From NCBI RefSeq assembly GCF_936916975.1, contig NZ_CAKZGO010000040.1, forward strand, positions 1-64,000: a DNA stretch of 64,000 bases. Reading direction: 5' to 3'. Shown here piece by piece: positions 16,318-24,743 of this stretch. Numbering within the stretch: the stretch's first letter is position 1; each line of letters opens with the position of its first letter. The notes under the pieces were generated by a model that was not told where the DNA came from, did no database searches, and saw only the letters and a program-made list of their open reading frames with translations. The stretch is from an uncultured Dongia sp. Lineage in GTDB: Bacteria; Pseudomonadota; Alphaproteobacteria; Dongiales; Dongiaceae. A program made the position numbers and the translations under genes.

Positions 16318-18114
16318 ATGAACGACACACCGCGCGGGACTGCTACCTATTCACCAGACGACAACAAACTGCGCTTCTATCCGCTGCACCGGCTGGCAGC
16401 GGAACACTATCAGCAGATTAAGGCGGCAGGTTTTGCTTGGGCGCCGAAACAGGAATTATTTGTCGCGCCGAAATGGACACCAGCACGCGAGGACTTGTTA
16501 ACCGAATGGTGCGGCGAGATCGAGGACGAGGATAAAAGCCTTGTAGATAGGGCGGAAGTCCGCGCTGACCGTTTCAGTGGATACCGTGAGAAGCGCGCAA
16601 GCGAAGCAGACCAGCAACACGCTGCTGTTGACCAGTTCGCCGAACGCTTCGCTTTTGGGCAACCTATCCTTGTTGGCCATCACAGCGAGCAGCGCGCCAG
16701 GAAAGATAAAGAGCGCATCGAAAATGGCATGCGCAAGGCCATCAAGCTGTGGGAAACGTCCGAATATTGGAAGTACCGCGCAGCCGGCGCCATCCGTCAC
16801 GCGAAATTTAAAGAGCTGCCAGCCGTTCGCGCCCGACGCATCAAGACCATCGAGGCCGAGCAGCGCAAGACACAGCGAGAGCATGACAAGGCTGCGAAGA
16901 TGTTGCAGGCGTGGGAGACGATCGCCGCTATCAGCGACCCAGACCAGCAGCGCAAGGCCGCGTTGCACGTCGCGAATGTGGCTGATCATTACGGGCTGAC
17001 GATGCCCGATGGTGAGACGCATTGGAGCGCATGGGGTGCCATCGAGGACAACAAGGTTACAGTTGCCTATGTCATCGAGCGCCGCCACAAGGGCATGCCG
17101 GCCATCATGGCGCAGTGTGCGCGATGGCTTGCCCACTATGCTAACCGCCTCAATTACGAACGGGCGATGTTAGAAGAACAGGGCGCCGCCGCGTTGCTCG
17201 ACAAGAAGCCACGCAAGGAGCTGTTGCCGATCATGAACTATAGGGCACCGGATGGCATCGAGTGCGGCCGGTTCAATGCGTCGCGCGATACCGTGCGCCT
17301 TGGCCAGGTTGAAGTGACGAAGGCCGAATATAGTCAGATCGGGAATGACTATAAGGGTTGCCGCGCCGTCGCCGGCACGCATCGGGTGCGCGTTGCGATG
17401 GTGCGCCACGCTCTTGTTGCCGTCTACATCACTGATAGCAAGGATCATGGCACGCCGCCCGCTTCGAAGGCGAAGGACGAAATCCCGGCCGCCGAGCCGA
17501 CCCCACCCAATGAGGAACCGCGCAATTATACCCCGCGCCAGGAGACAGAGGAGCGAGCCGGCAAATTCGAGGCCCTGAAAGACGGCCTGCGCCAAGGCGT
17601 CAAGATGATCACAGCCCCGCAGCTTTTCCCGACGCCGGCAGCACTCGCCGCCCGGGTGGTAATCCTCGCCGGCATCGAGGCCGGCGCCGAAGTCTTGGAA
17701 CCGAGCGCCGGCACCGGCTCTTTGCTTCGCGCGTTGCCAGCAGACGAAACCGAGAAGCCCGGCCATGTGGTCGCCATCGAGATCAACCGCGATCTTGCCG
17801 ACCAGCTCGACCATTCGGGCCTTGCCGGCGCCGTGGTCAACGCTGATTTTCTGGAACTCACCCCGGAGATAATCGGCCTTTACGACATCGTTCTAATGAA
17901 CCCGCCATTTGAGAACGCGGCGGACATCAAGCATATTCAGCACGCCCGCGCCTTCCTGAAACCGGGTGGCCGGATCGTGGCGATTTGTGCCAATGGACCC
18001 AGGCAGCGGCGCGAGCTGATGGACATGGCGACCCATTGGGAGGATTTGCCGGCCGGTTCCTTTGCCGCGAGCGGTACACAGGTCAACGCGGCCCTGCTGG
18101 TCATCGACGTATAG
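16318..18114 (+). CDS. DUF3560 domain fused to an N6-adenine methyltransferase-like domain
   Basis: A 598-residue protein. The N-terminal ~240 residues match DUF3560 proteins of conjugative elements: a YSPDDNKLRFYPLHRL start, AGFAWAPKQELFVAPKWTP, a long basic coiled region, and GHHSEQRARKD. The C-terminal ~200 residues are a Rossmann methyltransferase: LEPSAGTGSLL (SAM binding), VAIEINRDLA and the catalytic DIVLMNPPFEN motif typical of adenine-N6 enzymes, with no clear target-recognition domain. The ATG at 16318 follows a GGGAAA stretch; the reading frame is open further upstream only through the conserved leader. Proteins of this type are often placed among anti-restriction or early-entry genes; that role here is inferred from family context and the shared leader with ssb. 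Confidence 0.8.
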   Translation: MNDTPRGTATYSPDDNKLRFYPLHRLAAEHYQQIKAAGFAWAPKQELFVAPKWTPAREDLLTEWCGEIEDEDKSLVDRAEVRADRFSGYREKRASEADQQHAAVDQFAERFAFGQPILVGHHSEQRARKDKERIENGMRKAIKLWETSEYWKYRAAGAIRHAKFKELPAVRARRIKTIEAEQRKTQREHDKAAKMLQAWETIAAISDPDQQRKAALHVANVADHYGLTMPDGETHWSAWGAIEDNKVTVAYVIERRHKGMPAIMAQCARWLAHYANRLNYERAMLEEQGAAALLDKKPRKELLPIMNYRAPDGIECGRFNASRDTVRLGQVEVTKAEYSQIGNDYKGCRAVAGTHRVRVAMVRHALVAVYITDSKDHGTPPASKAKDEIPAAEPTPPNEEPRNYTPRQETEERAGKFEALKDGLRQGVKMITAPQLFPTPAALAARVVILAGIEAGAEVLEPSAGTGSLLRALPADETEKPGHVVAIEINRDLADQLDHSGLAGAVVNADFLELTPEIIGLYDIVLMNPPFENAADIKHIQHARAFLKPGGRIVAICANGPRQRRELMDMATHWEDLPAGSFAASGTQVNAALLVIDV

Positions 18115-18153
18115 CGCCACAGGGGGAGCGGGCTTTCCCTCCCCGTGCCCCTG

Positions 18154-18186
18154 CCCTGCACCTGGTTCCCCGCACCAGGTGCAGGG
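18154..18186 (+). terminator. Terminator after the DUF3560/methyltransferase gene
   Basis: Perfect 12-base arms (18154-18165 and 18175-18186) with a 9-base loop follow the stop by about 40 bases. The tail CCAGCCCTTCTCTT is only partly T-rich. Confidence 0.7.
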
Positions 18187-18236
18187 CCAGCCCTTCTCTT
18201 AGGAATACCAGAGGTTTGGGCTGTGACTTGAAATTT

Positions 18237-18357
18237 CCGGCGAATTGCCGTACATATGGGTTGTCCGGCAATTTGCCGGACCTTAAAACGCAAGCAAAAC
18301 AGCAAAACACGCACCGAAAAACAGCAAAACGCAGAACAGCAAACAGCGCAAACCGAT
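18237..18357. promoter_or_regulatory. Palindromes and A-rich repeats before the toxin-antitoxin pair
   Basis: A 19-base palindrome with 9-base arms (GTCCGGCAA at 18263-18271, TTGCCGGAC at 18273-18281) and a related imperfect copy at 18237-18250 (CCGGCGAATTGCCG) are followed by a C/A-rich tract (about 18284-18357) with several GCAAAAC repeats. DUF1778/GNAT pairs autoregulate from such operators, so these are candidate binding sites. No gene is seen in the 18115-18487 interval. Confidence 0.45.
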
Positions 18358-18487
18358 AGCAAAAATGACGAACGGAGCTAACGGTAGGCCTCAGAGCAGC
18401 TTGGATAAGCAGCGCCCGTGCCAAAGACCTGACGCATGTCAGGTAGAGCCAGTGCCATGTGCCCCGAAGCAGCAGAAAGAGCGACCT

Positions 18488-18883
18488 ATGACGACTTTAA
18501 ATCACGGAACCCGTGGAACGCGGGGCGAAGGAAAAGGAGAGAGATTGGAGGCCAGGGTATCAAAGGGTCATAAGGAGCTGTTTCAACGTGCTGCTGATCT
18601 GGAAGGCGTGACGCTCTCTGATTACATCATCTCGGCCATGATGGACCGGGCTAGATCGACAATCAGAGAGCATGAAGTCATCGTATTGACCGGCCGTAAC
18701 CGCGAGGCATTTCTTGAGGCCCTGAGTAACCCGGCGCCAGTTTCGCCGAAGCTCGCCGCCGCATTCCGCAAACTAAGGAGTTTGCAGGATGCCCAGAAGC
18801 AGCCCGCTAAGCGACAGGCTTCCCGAATTGTTGAGCGCAAAGCACAGTCGCGCGGCGTTCAACAGCGGAAACGAACAGCTTGA
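18488..18883 (+). CDS. DUF1778-type antitoxin of a GNAT toxin-antitoxin pair
   Basis: A 131-residue protein. Residues ~18-95 have the DUF1778 (TacA/AtaR) pattern: a basic strand (RLEARVSKGHKELFQRAADLEG), VTLSDYIISAMMDRAR and a NREAFLEALSNPAPVSPKL segment, i.e. ribbon-helix-helix DNA binding followed by the toxin-neutralising helix. The last ~35 residues are a basic extension that overlaps the toxin gene by 95 bases. The ATG at 18488 is chosen because the domain begins just after it. The antitoxin binds DNA with its partner acetyltransferase and represses the operon. Confidence 0.8.
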   Translation: MTTLNHGTRGTRGEGKGERLEARVSKGHKELFQRAADLEGVTLSDYIISAMMDRARSTIREHEVIVLTGRNREAFLEALSNPAPVSPKLAAAFRKLRSLQDAQKQPAKRQASRIVERKAQSRGVQQRKRTA

Positions 18884-19304
18884 TAACTATCTAAAACTAC
18901 GCGCCAGCCAGGACGCGAAGCGCGGCGTTGCCGTTCCATACGTCATCGCCGACGACGAAAGCAGCGTAGTGGGCTATTATACGCTGTCATCTACCAGCAT
19001 CGACCTTGGCCAGTTGCCGCCGAAGCTGGAAAAGAAGCTACCCGCCCATGCAGTTCTTGGCGCGACGCTGCTAGGGCGCATGGCGGTTGATGTGAGCCAC
19101 CAACGCCGGGGCCTGGGATCGATCATGATCGCCCACGCCCTTGACCTAGCGTTTCGCGTTAATCCGGCCGGCAGCATCGCCGTGGTGGTTGATGCCATCG
19201 ACGCCCAGGCAGTGCGGTTCTATGAAGGTTACGGTTTTTTCCGATTACCGGAGGCAGACCGCACCTTGTACATGCTGCGGGGCTCACTTCTGAAATACCT
19301 GTAG
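18789..19304 (+). CDS. GNAT acetyltransferase toxin (TacT/AtaT type)
   Basis: A 171-residue GNAT-fold protein. It has the family start (PLSDRLPELLSAKHSRAAFNSG, LDNYLKLRASQDAKRGVA), the acetyl-CoA loop region RMAVDVSHQRRGLGSIMI and the C-terminal VDAIDAQAVRFYEGYGF with the conserved Tyr that is the general acid in TacT-type toxins. These enzymes acetylate the amino group of charged tRNAs and stop translation. Its ATG follows AAGGAG and lies within the antitoxin reading frame, giving an unusually long 95-base overlap. Confidence 0.85.
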   Translation: MPRSSPLSDRLPELLSAKHSRAAFNSGNEQLDNYLKLRASQDAKRGVAVPYVIADDESSVVGYYTLSSTSIDLGQLPPKLEKKLPAHAVLGATLLGRMAVDVSHQRRGLGSIMIAHALDLAFRVNPAGSIAVVVDAIDAQAVRFYEGYGFFRLPEADRTLYMLRGSLLKYL

Positions 19305-19581
19305 CCGTCGCTCGCCGGTCGGATCTCGTTACCGAGATACTGGCCGGCGCCGCGCCGCCAGTCGGGCCAGCCAGCGGCGGGCACGCCTGCCGCTGGCTGG
19401 GATTCTCACATTGACGCACTCGACATAGCCAGGTGTCGACTTGCACGTAAATCGGAGAATCCGCGGACCGATGAGGAACTGAGACACGTGCAAACCGACA
19501 GTTTGGGTATTTCTGGGTCATTAATTGGGTAATTAACCATCCTTCTTGCTCTTTTGGATATTTTTGGGTATATTTTTGGGT

Positions 19582-20634
19582 ATGCCCTTTGAAACTGATT
19601 CCTTCCAAATTACCGCCCCCATCCTCGCCCTGATCTCCGAGATCGACGAATTCAAAGGGGCCTGGCGGGCGCTGCGCACGCTCGCCCCCGAACGCCTATC
19701 CGCCCTGCGGCGGGTGGCTACGATCGAGAGCATCGGTTCGTCCACGCGCATCGAAGGCAGTAAGCTCTCCGATACCGACGTGGAGCGTCTGCTTTCCAAA
19801 CTCGAAATCAAATCCTTCAAGTCGCGCGACGAACAGGAAGTGGCTGGGTATGCGCAGGTGATGGAAACGGTCTTCGCGCATTTCGACGCGATTGACCTCA
19901 CCGAGAACCACATCATGCAGCTACACCGCGACTTGCTCGCTTTTAGCGACAAAGATGAACGCCACCGCGGCGCTTACAAGACGCTTCCCAACAACGTCAG
20001 TGCGTTCGACGCCGACGGAAAAGAAATCGGTGTCATCTTTGCGACGGCGACACCCTTTGATACCCCAGCGCGTATGAAGGAACTGGTCGAATGGGCCAGA
20101 AACGCGCTTAGTGAGCAGAGCTTGCATCCGCTCCTGGTCATCGGAACCTTTACCGTCGTGTTTCTCGAAATCCATCCCTTCCAGGATGGCAATGGAAGGC
20201 TCTCCCGTATTCTGACGACGCTGCTGCTGCTACGTTGTGGATATGCCTATGTGCCCTATTCCTCGCTCGAAAGCGTGGTTGAGGCCAGTAAGGAGGGCTA
20301 CTACCTCGCCCTGCGTCAAACGCAGCGGACGATCCGTGATCCAAAGCCTGATTGGCAACCCTGGATCACATATTTCTTGCGCATTCTTCAACAGCAAAAG
20401 CGCCGACTGGAAAGCAGAATAGAGCGAGAGCGCCTTATTGTAGGAATGCTACCTGAGCTCTCTCTCCAGATTCTGGATGCCGTCAAGGAGCGTGGGCGCA
20501 TCACTATCAGCGATGCTGTCAAACTAACCGGCGCGAATAGGAACACCATCAAAAAGCATATCGCTACACTTGTCGGTACTAACCATCTCAACCAGCACGG
20601 AAGTGGCAAAGGAACCTGGTATGGTGTCCCTTAG
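19582..20634 (+). CDS. Fic-domain AMP-transferase-type protein with own inhibitory helix
   Basis: A 350-residue protein. The catalytic loop HPFQDGNGRLSR starts at His198 and is intact (HPFx[D/E]GNGRxxR). Near residue 54 the sequence SSTRIEGS fits the class II inhibitory motif [S/T]xxxE[G/N] (Ser54, Glu58, Gly59), so activity is probably self-restrained. The C-terminal ~80 residues look like a winged helix (RGRITISDAVKLTGANRNTIKKHI). Such proteins modify target proteins with AMP. The upstream region holds four or five TTGGGTA-like repeats (19502-19590), possibly an operator. The ATG at 19582 is preferred; upstream codons are a poor Ile/Leu/Phe run derived from these repeats. Confidence 0.88.
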   Translation: MPFETDSFQITAPILALISEIDEFKGAWRALRTLAPERLSALRRVATIESIGSSTRIEGSKLSDTDVERLLSKLEIKSFKSRDEQEVAGYAQVMETVFAHFDAIDLTENHIMQLHRDLLAFSDKDERHRGAYKTLPNNVSAFDADGKEIGVIFATATPFDTPARMKELVEWARNALSEQSLHPLLVIGTFTVVFLEIHPFQDGNGRLSRILTTLLLLRCGYAYVPYSSLESVVEASKEGYYLALRQTQRTIRDPKPDWQPWITYFLRILQQQKRRLESRIERERLIVGMLPELSLQILDAVKERGRITISDAVKLTGANRNTIKKHIATLVGTNHLNQHGSGKGTWYGVP

Positions 20635-20681
20635 GTCGAAATCGGAGGCGGCTGAGGCCATTTGAATCTGAGAAGCGAAAA

Positions 20682-21074
20682 ATGATGGTTCAGGAGTATC
20701 CGTTTCCGGAGCAGACCGCGTTGGAAGGTGCGGGATATTGCGTGTTCCCGCCCCAACTTGAAAATGATGAACTGGTCCTGTTCCATGGCACGTCGGCTGA
20801 GAATTCGGACGCCATCCTGCGCGACGGTTTCAAAAGCGCAGTGACCCTTGGCACCGGCAATCTAACATCGGTGTCCTTCACCTATAAAAGTATGGCTGCG
20901 TTGACGCATCTGGCCAACCGGAACGGGGCTCGTGTAATTCTAGCCGTGCGCTATGAGACCCTCGATCGTCGGACGATCACTAAAAATTCGAGCGACATTC
21001 ACGACTATACGCTCGATCCGGCCCCCATTGTAATTGGGATTTGTCATTTGCCGCTCGACTACCGGCATACCTAG
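20682..21074 (+). CDS. Small ADP-ribosyltransferase-like protein
   Basis: A 130-residue product. The segment LVLFHGTSAENSDAILRDGFK fits the first strand and helix of ADP-ribosyltransferase folds (HGT motif, with a small residue run and a DGF turn); a Tyr-containing strand follows (VSFTYKSMAALTHLA) and a late strand DPAPIVIGI. These are candidates for the H-Y part of the triad; a catalytic Glu is not obvious. It starts 47 bases after the Fic gene and may belong to the same unit. An RNA 2'-phosphotransferase or phage-type ART are alternatives. I rate the fold as likely, the activity as unknown. Confidence 0.5.
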   Translation: MMVQEYPFPEQTALEGAGYCVFPPQLENDELVLFHGTSAENSDAILRDGFKSAVTLGTGNLTSVSFTYKSMAALTHLANRNGARVILAVRYETLDRRTITKNSSDIHDYTLDPAPIVIGICHLPLDYRHT

Positions 21075-21369
21075 TAGCGGCTCACAAGGCTGTTGAGAGC
21101 ATGAATTGAACCCCTCCTCTTCGGCGAAGCGGATCTAATCTGGCGCGTGACGGGCAAAGAGCAGCCCGGACCTGCTAGGCGGGGATTGCAGACCGATAAT
21201 AGCTCGTCCTGGTCAAAAACACGTGCACCGAAATACCGAAGCTCACTTGGTCTCGTCCTGCGTTTCGCCCAGGAATGTGACCAGCTTCTTATGCGCGCTC
21301 TCGATCCGAAACTCGGACTCGGTCAGAAGCTATCGGTGAGTTGGCGTATGGCTTCTTTCAAACTCCGGA

Positions 21370-21490
21370 CAGCAGAAAGGCGGGCCGCAGCCCGCCTTTC
21401 GATTTTGTGCCCTAAAGGCTTGTTAACGGCTGCGACGACCCGAGGGGTATCGCTGACGGCGCACGATTTCCTATCGGCTAAGATATTTGG
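21370..21490 (-). ncRNA. tracrRNA for the type II-C system
   Basis: The plus strand at about 21445-21484 contains a near copy of the reverse complement of the CRISPR repeat (CACGATTTCCTATCGGCTAA is identical in 19-20 positions). Read on the minus strand, this gives an anti-repeat at the 5' end, then a short ACCC-CTC-GGGT nexus-like stem, a GCC..GGC stem, and a terminator hairpin at 21376-21399 followed by TCTGC. That order is the normal tracrRNA layout. The anti-repeat pairs well with the 3' half of the minus-strand crRNA repeat, with a bulge before a second pairing block. The transcript diverges from cas9. The 5' end near 21490 is an estimate. Confidence 0.75.
21376..21399. terminator. Bidirectional hairpin ending the tracrRNA
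   Basis: Ten-base perfect arms, 21376-21385 and 21390-21399, with a CGCA loop. On the minus strand it is followed by TCTG; on the plus strand by CGATTTT. It would end the tracrRNA on one strand and also plus-strand transcripts arriving from the Fic side. Confidence 0.75.
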
Positions 21491-21557
21491 AATTACGCTT
21501 TACAACTGTCTATTTTCCCGCATTGAATTGCAAGAGCAATTATTGGGGGAGTGGCCG

Positions 21558-24500
21558 ATGAACTATCGTCTCGGCCTGGACGTCGGCACCAATTCCATCG
21601 GCTGGTGGCTTGTGACGCTTGATAAAGCCAATCGGCCAGGCGGATCGCTGGCAGGCGGCGTACGCATATTCTCGGATGGACGAAACCCAAAGGACGGTAC
21701 GTCGTTGGCGGTGCAGCGTCGAGTACCGCGCGGGATGCGCAAGCGGCGCGACCGCTATTTGAGGCGGCGCACCGATCTCATGGCGCTGCTAATCGCGACT
21801 GGTTTGATGCCATCAGACGAAGCAGAGCGCAAAGGACTGCAAACCCTAAATCCTTACGCACTGCGCGACTTGACAGTGACACAACAGGTTCGCCCTCACG
21901 AACTCGGCCGCGCCATCTTTCACCTCAACCAGCGTCGCGGGTTTAAATCCAATCGTAAGACCGACAAGAACGAAGACAACAAGATCACCGAGCGGATCGG
22001 CGAATTGAAGCGCCGCATCGCCGAGAGCGGCAGCATAACCCTTGGCCAGTATCTGCATCGCCGCAGGCTGAAGGATAAAATGGTCCGTGCCCGACCTGAA
22101 GCTGGTTTCTATCCCGAGCGCGCACTGTATGAAGAAGAGTTCGATCAAGTCCGCGCTACACAGCAAGCTCATCAAACGCTGAATGACGCACAATGGGATG
22201 CGATCAAGGATATCATTTTTTACCAACGCCCCCTAAAGCCGGTCGATCCTGGCTGGTGCCTGCTGGAAAGCGGGGAACGACGTGCGCACCGAGCCCTGCC
22301 CGCAGCGCAAGAGTTCCGAATGGTGCAAGAAGCGAACAATCTGCGCGTTCTGCAGCGCGGCCAGGGGTCACAACCGCTTTCGCAGGAACAGAGGGATAAG
22401 GTCCTGGGAGAACTGCGCGGTACTAAGGAACTGAAATTAGAGCGGCTGTTGAAATTGCTGAGTCTTCCAGATGGCGCGCAGATCAACCTTCTCGACGAAC
22501 ATCGCACAGTGTTGAAAGGTGACGAAACAGCAGCACGATTGTCACACAAACATATCTTCGGCAAGACGTGGCGCCAATTCACGTTCGAGCGACGGAGCGC
22601 CATCGTACATAAACTGCTGAAAACGGAGCAGCCCGAAGAAATCATGCGCATCGCGCGGGCTGAGTGGGGCCTCGATGAAGCGGCAGCATTGAAACTCACA
22701 CATCTGCCGTTGCCAGAAGGATATATGCGCCTTAGCGAAACGGCCATTCTGAAACTGCTGCCGCTCATGGAGGATCAGGGCCTCGGATATGCCGAAGCCG
22801 CTGCGGAAATTCCAGAGTACGGTCATCATTCTGACTTCAGGTCTGGTGAAGCACATGACCGCTTGCCCTACTACGGCGAAGTTCTTGCCCGCCATGTCGT
22901 CGGCGCGGACCCGACCAGACCTCGCACCGATGAAGTGGGACACTTCGGCCGCATCGCCAACCCCACGGTCCATATCGGACTGGGTCAAATGCGCCGTCTC
23001 GTCAACCGGTTGATCGAAATCTACGGCAAGCCTGAAGAAGTCAATATCGAAGTAGCGCGCGAGTTGAAGATGAACCAGGAAGAGAGGGAAAAAACACGCA
23101 AGACCAACAGCGACAATGAAAAGGCGAACCGCCGTCGCGAAGATCAGATTCGCGCTGCCGGCGGCGTGCCATCGCCCGACCTGCTGCGCAAATTGCGCCT
23201 GTGGGAGGAACAGAAAGTTGGTGCCATCAATGTGTGCCCCTTCACCGGAGCAGCCATTTCCCTCGCGATGTTGCTCACCGACGCGACCGAGATTGAACAC
23301 ATACTACCTTTCTCCAAGACACTGGACGATTCGATGGCCAACAAGGTGCTGTGTTTGCGTGAGGTGAATCGCGTCAAACGCGACCGGTCACCGTTTGAAG
23401 CGTTCCAAACCAATCTCCAGGCAGGACGCTATGCCTGCTCCTATGTTGATATCATCGCTCGGGCCGGCTCGCTGCCGCCGAACAAGAGATGGCGCTTCGA
23501 ACCCGATGCAATGGAGAGGTTCGCGCAAGAGTCAGGATTCCTCGACCGCCAGCTTAATGAGACCAAATATCTCTCCCGCATTGCACGCGCTTACTTGGCA
23601 ACTCTCTACAATGAGAAAGGCGAAGGACGTCTACGGGTGCGCGCTATTCCCGGCAAGCTCACGGCCATGTTGCGCGGCAAATGGGGACTGAACAGCCTGT
23701 TGCGCGATCACAATCGGCTGATCGGCGACGCTCCCAAGAAGAACCGCGATGACCATCGGCATCATGCCCTGGATGCTTTCGTCATCGCCATGACCGACCA
23801 GGGCATGCTGCAGCGGATTGCAGCCCTAAATTCCGATGCTGACCGGTATCGGCTGATCGACGTGATGCCAGCACCCTGGGAGGGTTTCACGCCCGATAGC
23901 CTGCGGCCACAGCTCGATCGACTAGTCGTCTCACATAAGCCGGATCACGGCACATTCGACGGCAAGAGCACTAGCGGCGCCCTGCATAACGATACCGCCT
24001 TTGGCCTGCTGCCCAAGGACAGCGATCCGCGCGGTAATGTGGTGGCACGCGTTGCGCTTACCAGCATCAAGAAGCGCGACGAGATCGGCAGGATCCGCGA
24101 CAGAGCGTTGGCCACTGCCCTGGAGCAACTGTGGGACGATGTCGCTGCTTCCGGCGGTAAACCCGCCGACTTCGCCGCTCGCGCGCAAAAGGAGGGCATT
24201 GCGATCGGCGGCCGGCGCATGCATGTGCGGCGCGCCCGCATGATCAGTAATGAGCAGACGGTCGTATTTATCCGAGATCGTAGGACGGGCCAGATGTATA
24301 AAGCGTACAAGCCGGACGGCAATGCTTTTGCCGACATCTATCGGCTGCCCGATGGCAATTGGAATGCTGTCGTTGTGCGACGCTTCGATGCGAACCAGCC
24401 CGATTTCGATCCTTGTCGGATGCGCCCGCATCCGGCAGCCAGAAAGATCATGCGGCTGCACAATGACGATATGGTCGCCGTGGATGACAATGGCCGCAGG

Positions 24501-24713
24501 CGCATCCTCCGGGTGGTCAAAATGTCCGGGCAGACAATTTTCCTGGCCGATCATCTGGAGGCCGGGAGTCTCAAGAAACGCGATCAAGACAAGGAGGATT
24601 CCTTCAAGTACCTCGCCAAATCGGCCAACAGCTTTCGCAAAATGAAACTGCGCAAGATCGGCATTGATGAGATCGGACGCATCAGCGACCCTGTCGTTCG
24701 GCGATATAAATAA
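21558..24713 (+). CDS. cas9: Cas9 nuclease, type II-C
   Basis: A 1051-residue RNA-guided nuclease, a normal size for type II-C. All catalytic residues are visible: RuvC-I Asp8 in LGLDVGTNSIGW, RuvC-II Glu498 in NIEVAREL, HNH His581 in EIEHILPFS with a downstream Asn in MANKVL, and RuvC-III His736/Asp739 in DHRHHALDAF. The arginine-rich bridge helix is at residues ~54-75. The C-terminal ~300 residues would hold the wedge and PAM-interacting domains. The ATG at 21558 is used because the RuvC-I strand begins there; the open frame upstream crosses the tracrRNA. Downstream is the CRISPR array. No cas1, cas2 or csn2/cas4 gene is present in the window, so spacer acquisition must come from elsewhere or not at all. 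Confidence 0.97.
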   Translation: MNYRLGLDVGTNSIGWWLVTLDKANRPGGSLAGGVRIFSDGRNPKDGTSLAVQRRVPRGMRKRRDRYLRRRTDLMALLIATGLMPSDEAERKGLQTLNPYALRDLTVTQQVRPHELGRAIFHLNQRRGFKSNRKTDKNEDNKITERIGELKRRIAESGSITLGQYLHRRRLKDKMVRARPEAGFYPERALYEEEFDQVRATQQAHQTLNDAQWDAIKDIIFYQRPLKPVDPGWCLLESGERRAHRALPAAQEFRMVQEANNLRVLQRGQGSQPLSQEQRDKVLGELRGTKELKLERLLKLLSLPDGAQINLLDEHRTVLKGDETAARLSHKHIFGKTWRQFTFERRSAIVHKLLKTEQPEEIMRIARAEWGLDEAAALKLTHLPLPEGYMRLSETAILKLLPLMEDQGLGYAEAAAEIPEYGHHSDFRSGEAHDRLPYYGEVLARHVVGADPTRPRTDEVGHFGRIANPTVHIGLGQMRRLVNRLIEIYGKPEEVNIEVARELKMNQEEREKTRKTNSDNEKANRRREDQIRAAGGVPSPDLLRKLRLWEEQKVGAINVCPFTGAAISLAMLLTDATEIEHILPFSKTLDDSMANKVLCLREVNRVKRDRSPFEAFQTNLQAGRYACSYVDIIARAGSLPPNKRWRFEPDAMERFAQESGFLDRQLNETKYLSRIARAYLATLYNEKGEGRLRVRAIPGKLTAMLRGKWGLNSLLRDHNRLIGDAPKKNRDDHRHHALDAFVIAMTDQGMLQRIAALNSDADRYRLIDVMPAPWEGFTPDSLRPQLDRLVVSHKPDHGTFDGKSTSGALHNDTAFGLLPKDSDPRGNVVARVALTSIKKRDEIGRIRDRALATALEQLWDDVAASGGKPADFAARAQKEGIAIGGRRMHVRRARMISNEQTVVFIRDRRTGQMYKAYKPDGNAFADIYRLPDGNWNAVVVRRFDANQPDFDPCRMRPHPAARKIMRLHNDDMVAVDDNGRRRILRVVKMSGQTIFLADHLEAGSLKKRDQDKEDSFKYLAKSANSFRKMKLRKIGIDEIGRISDPVVRRYK

Positions 24714-24743
24714 TTGTTATATCAATGACTTACTGCCATTCCG

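Noticed and set aside
21445-21557. A plus-strand tracrRNA running into cas9
   Set aside because: The anti-repeat would then be followed by cas9 leader sequence without nexus or terminator. The minus-strand reading has both, and it matches the terminal degeneracy of the array.
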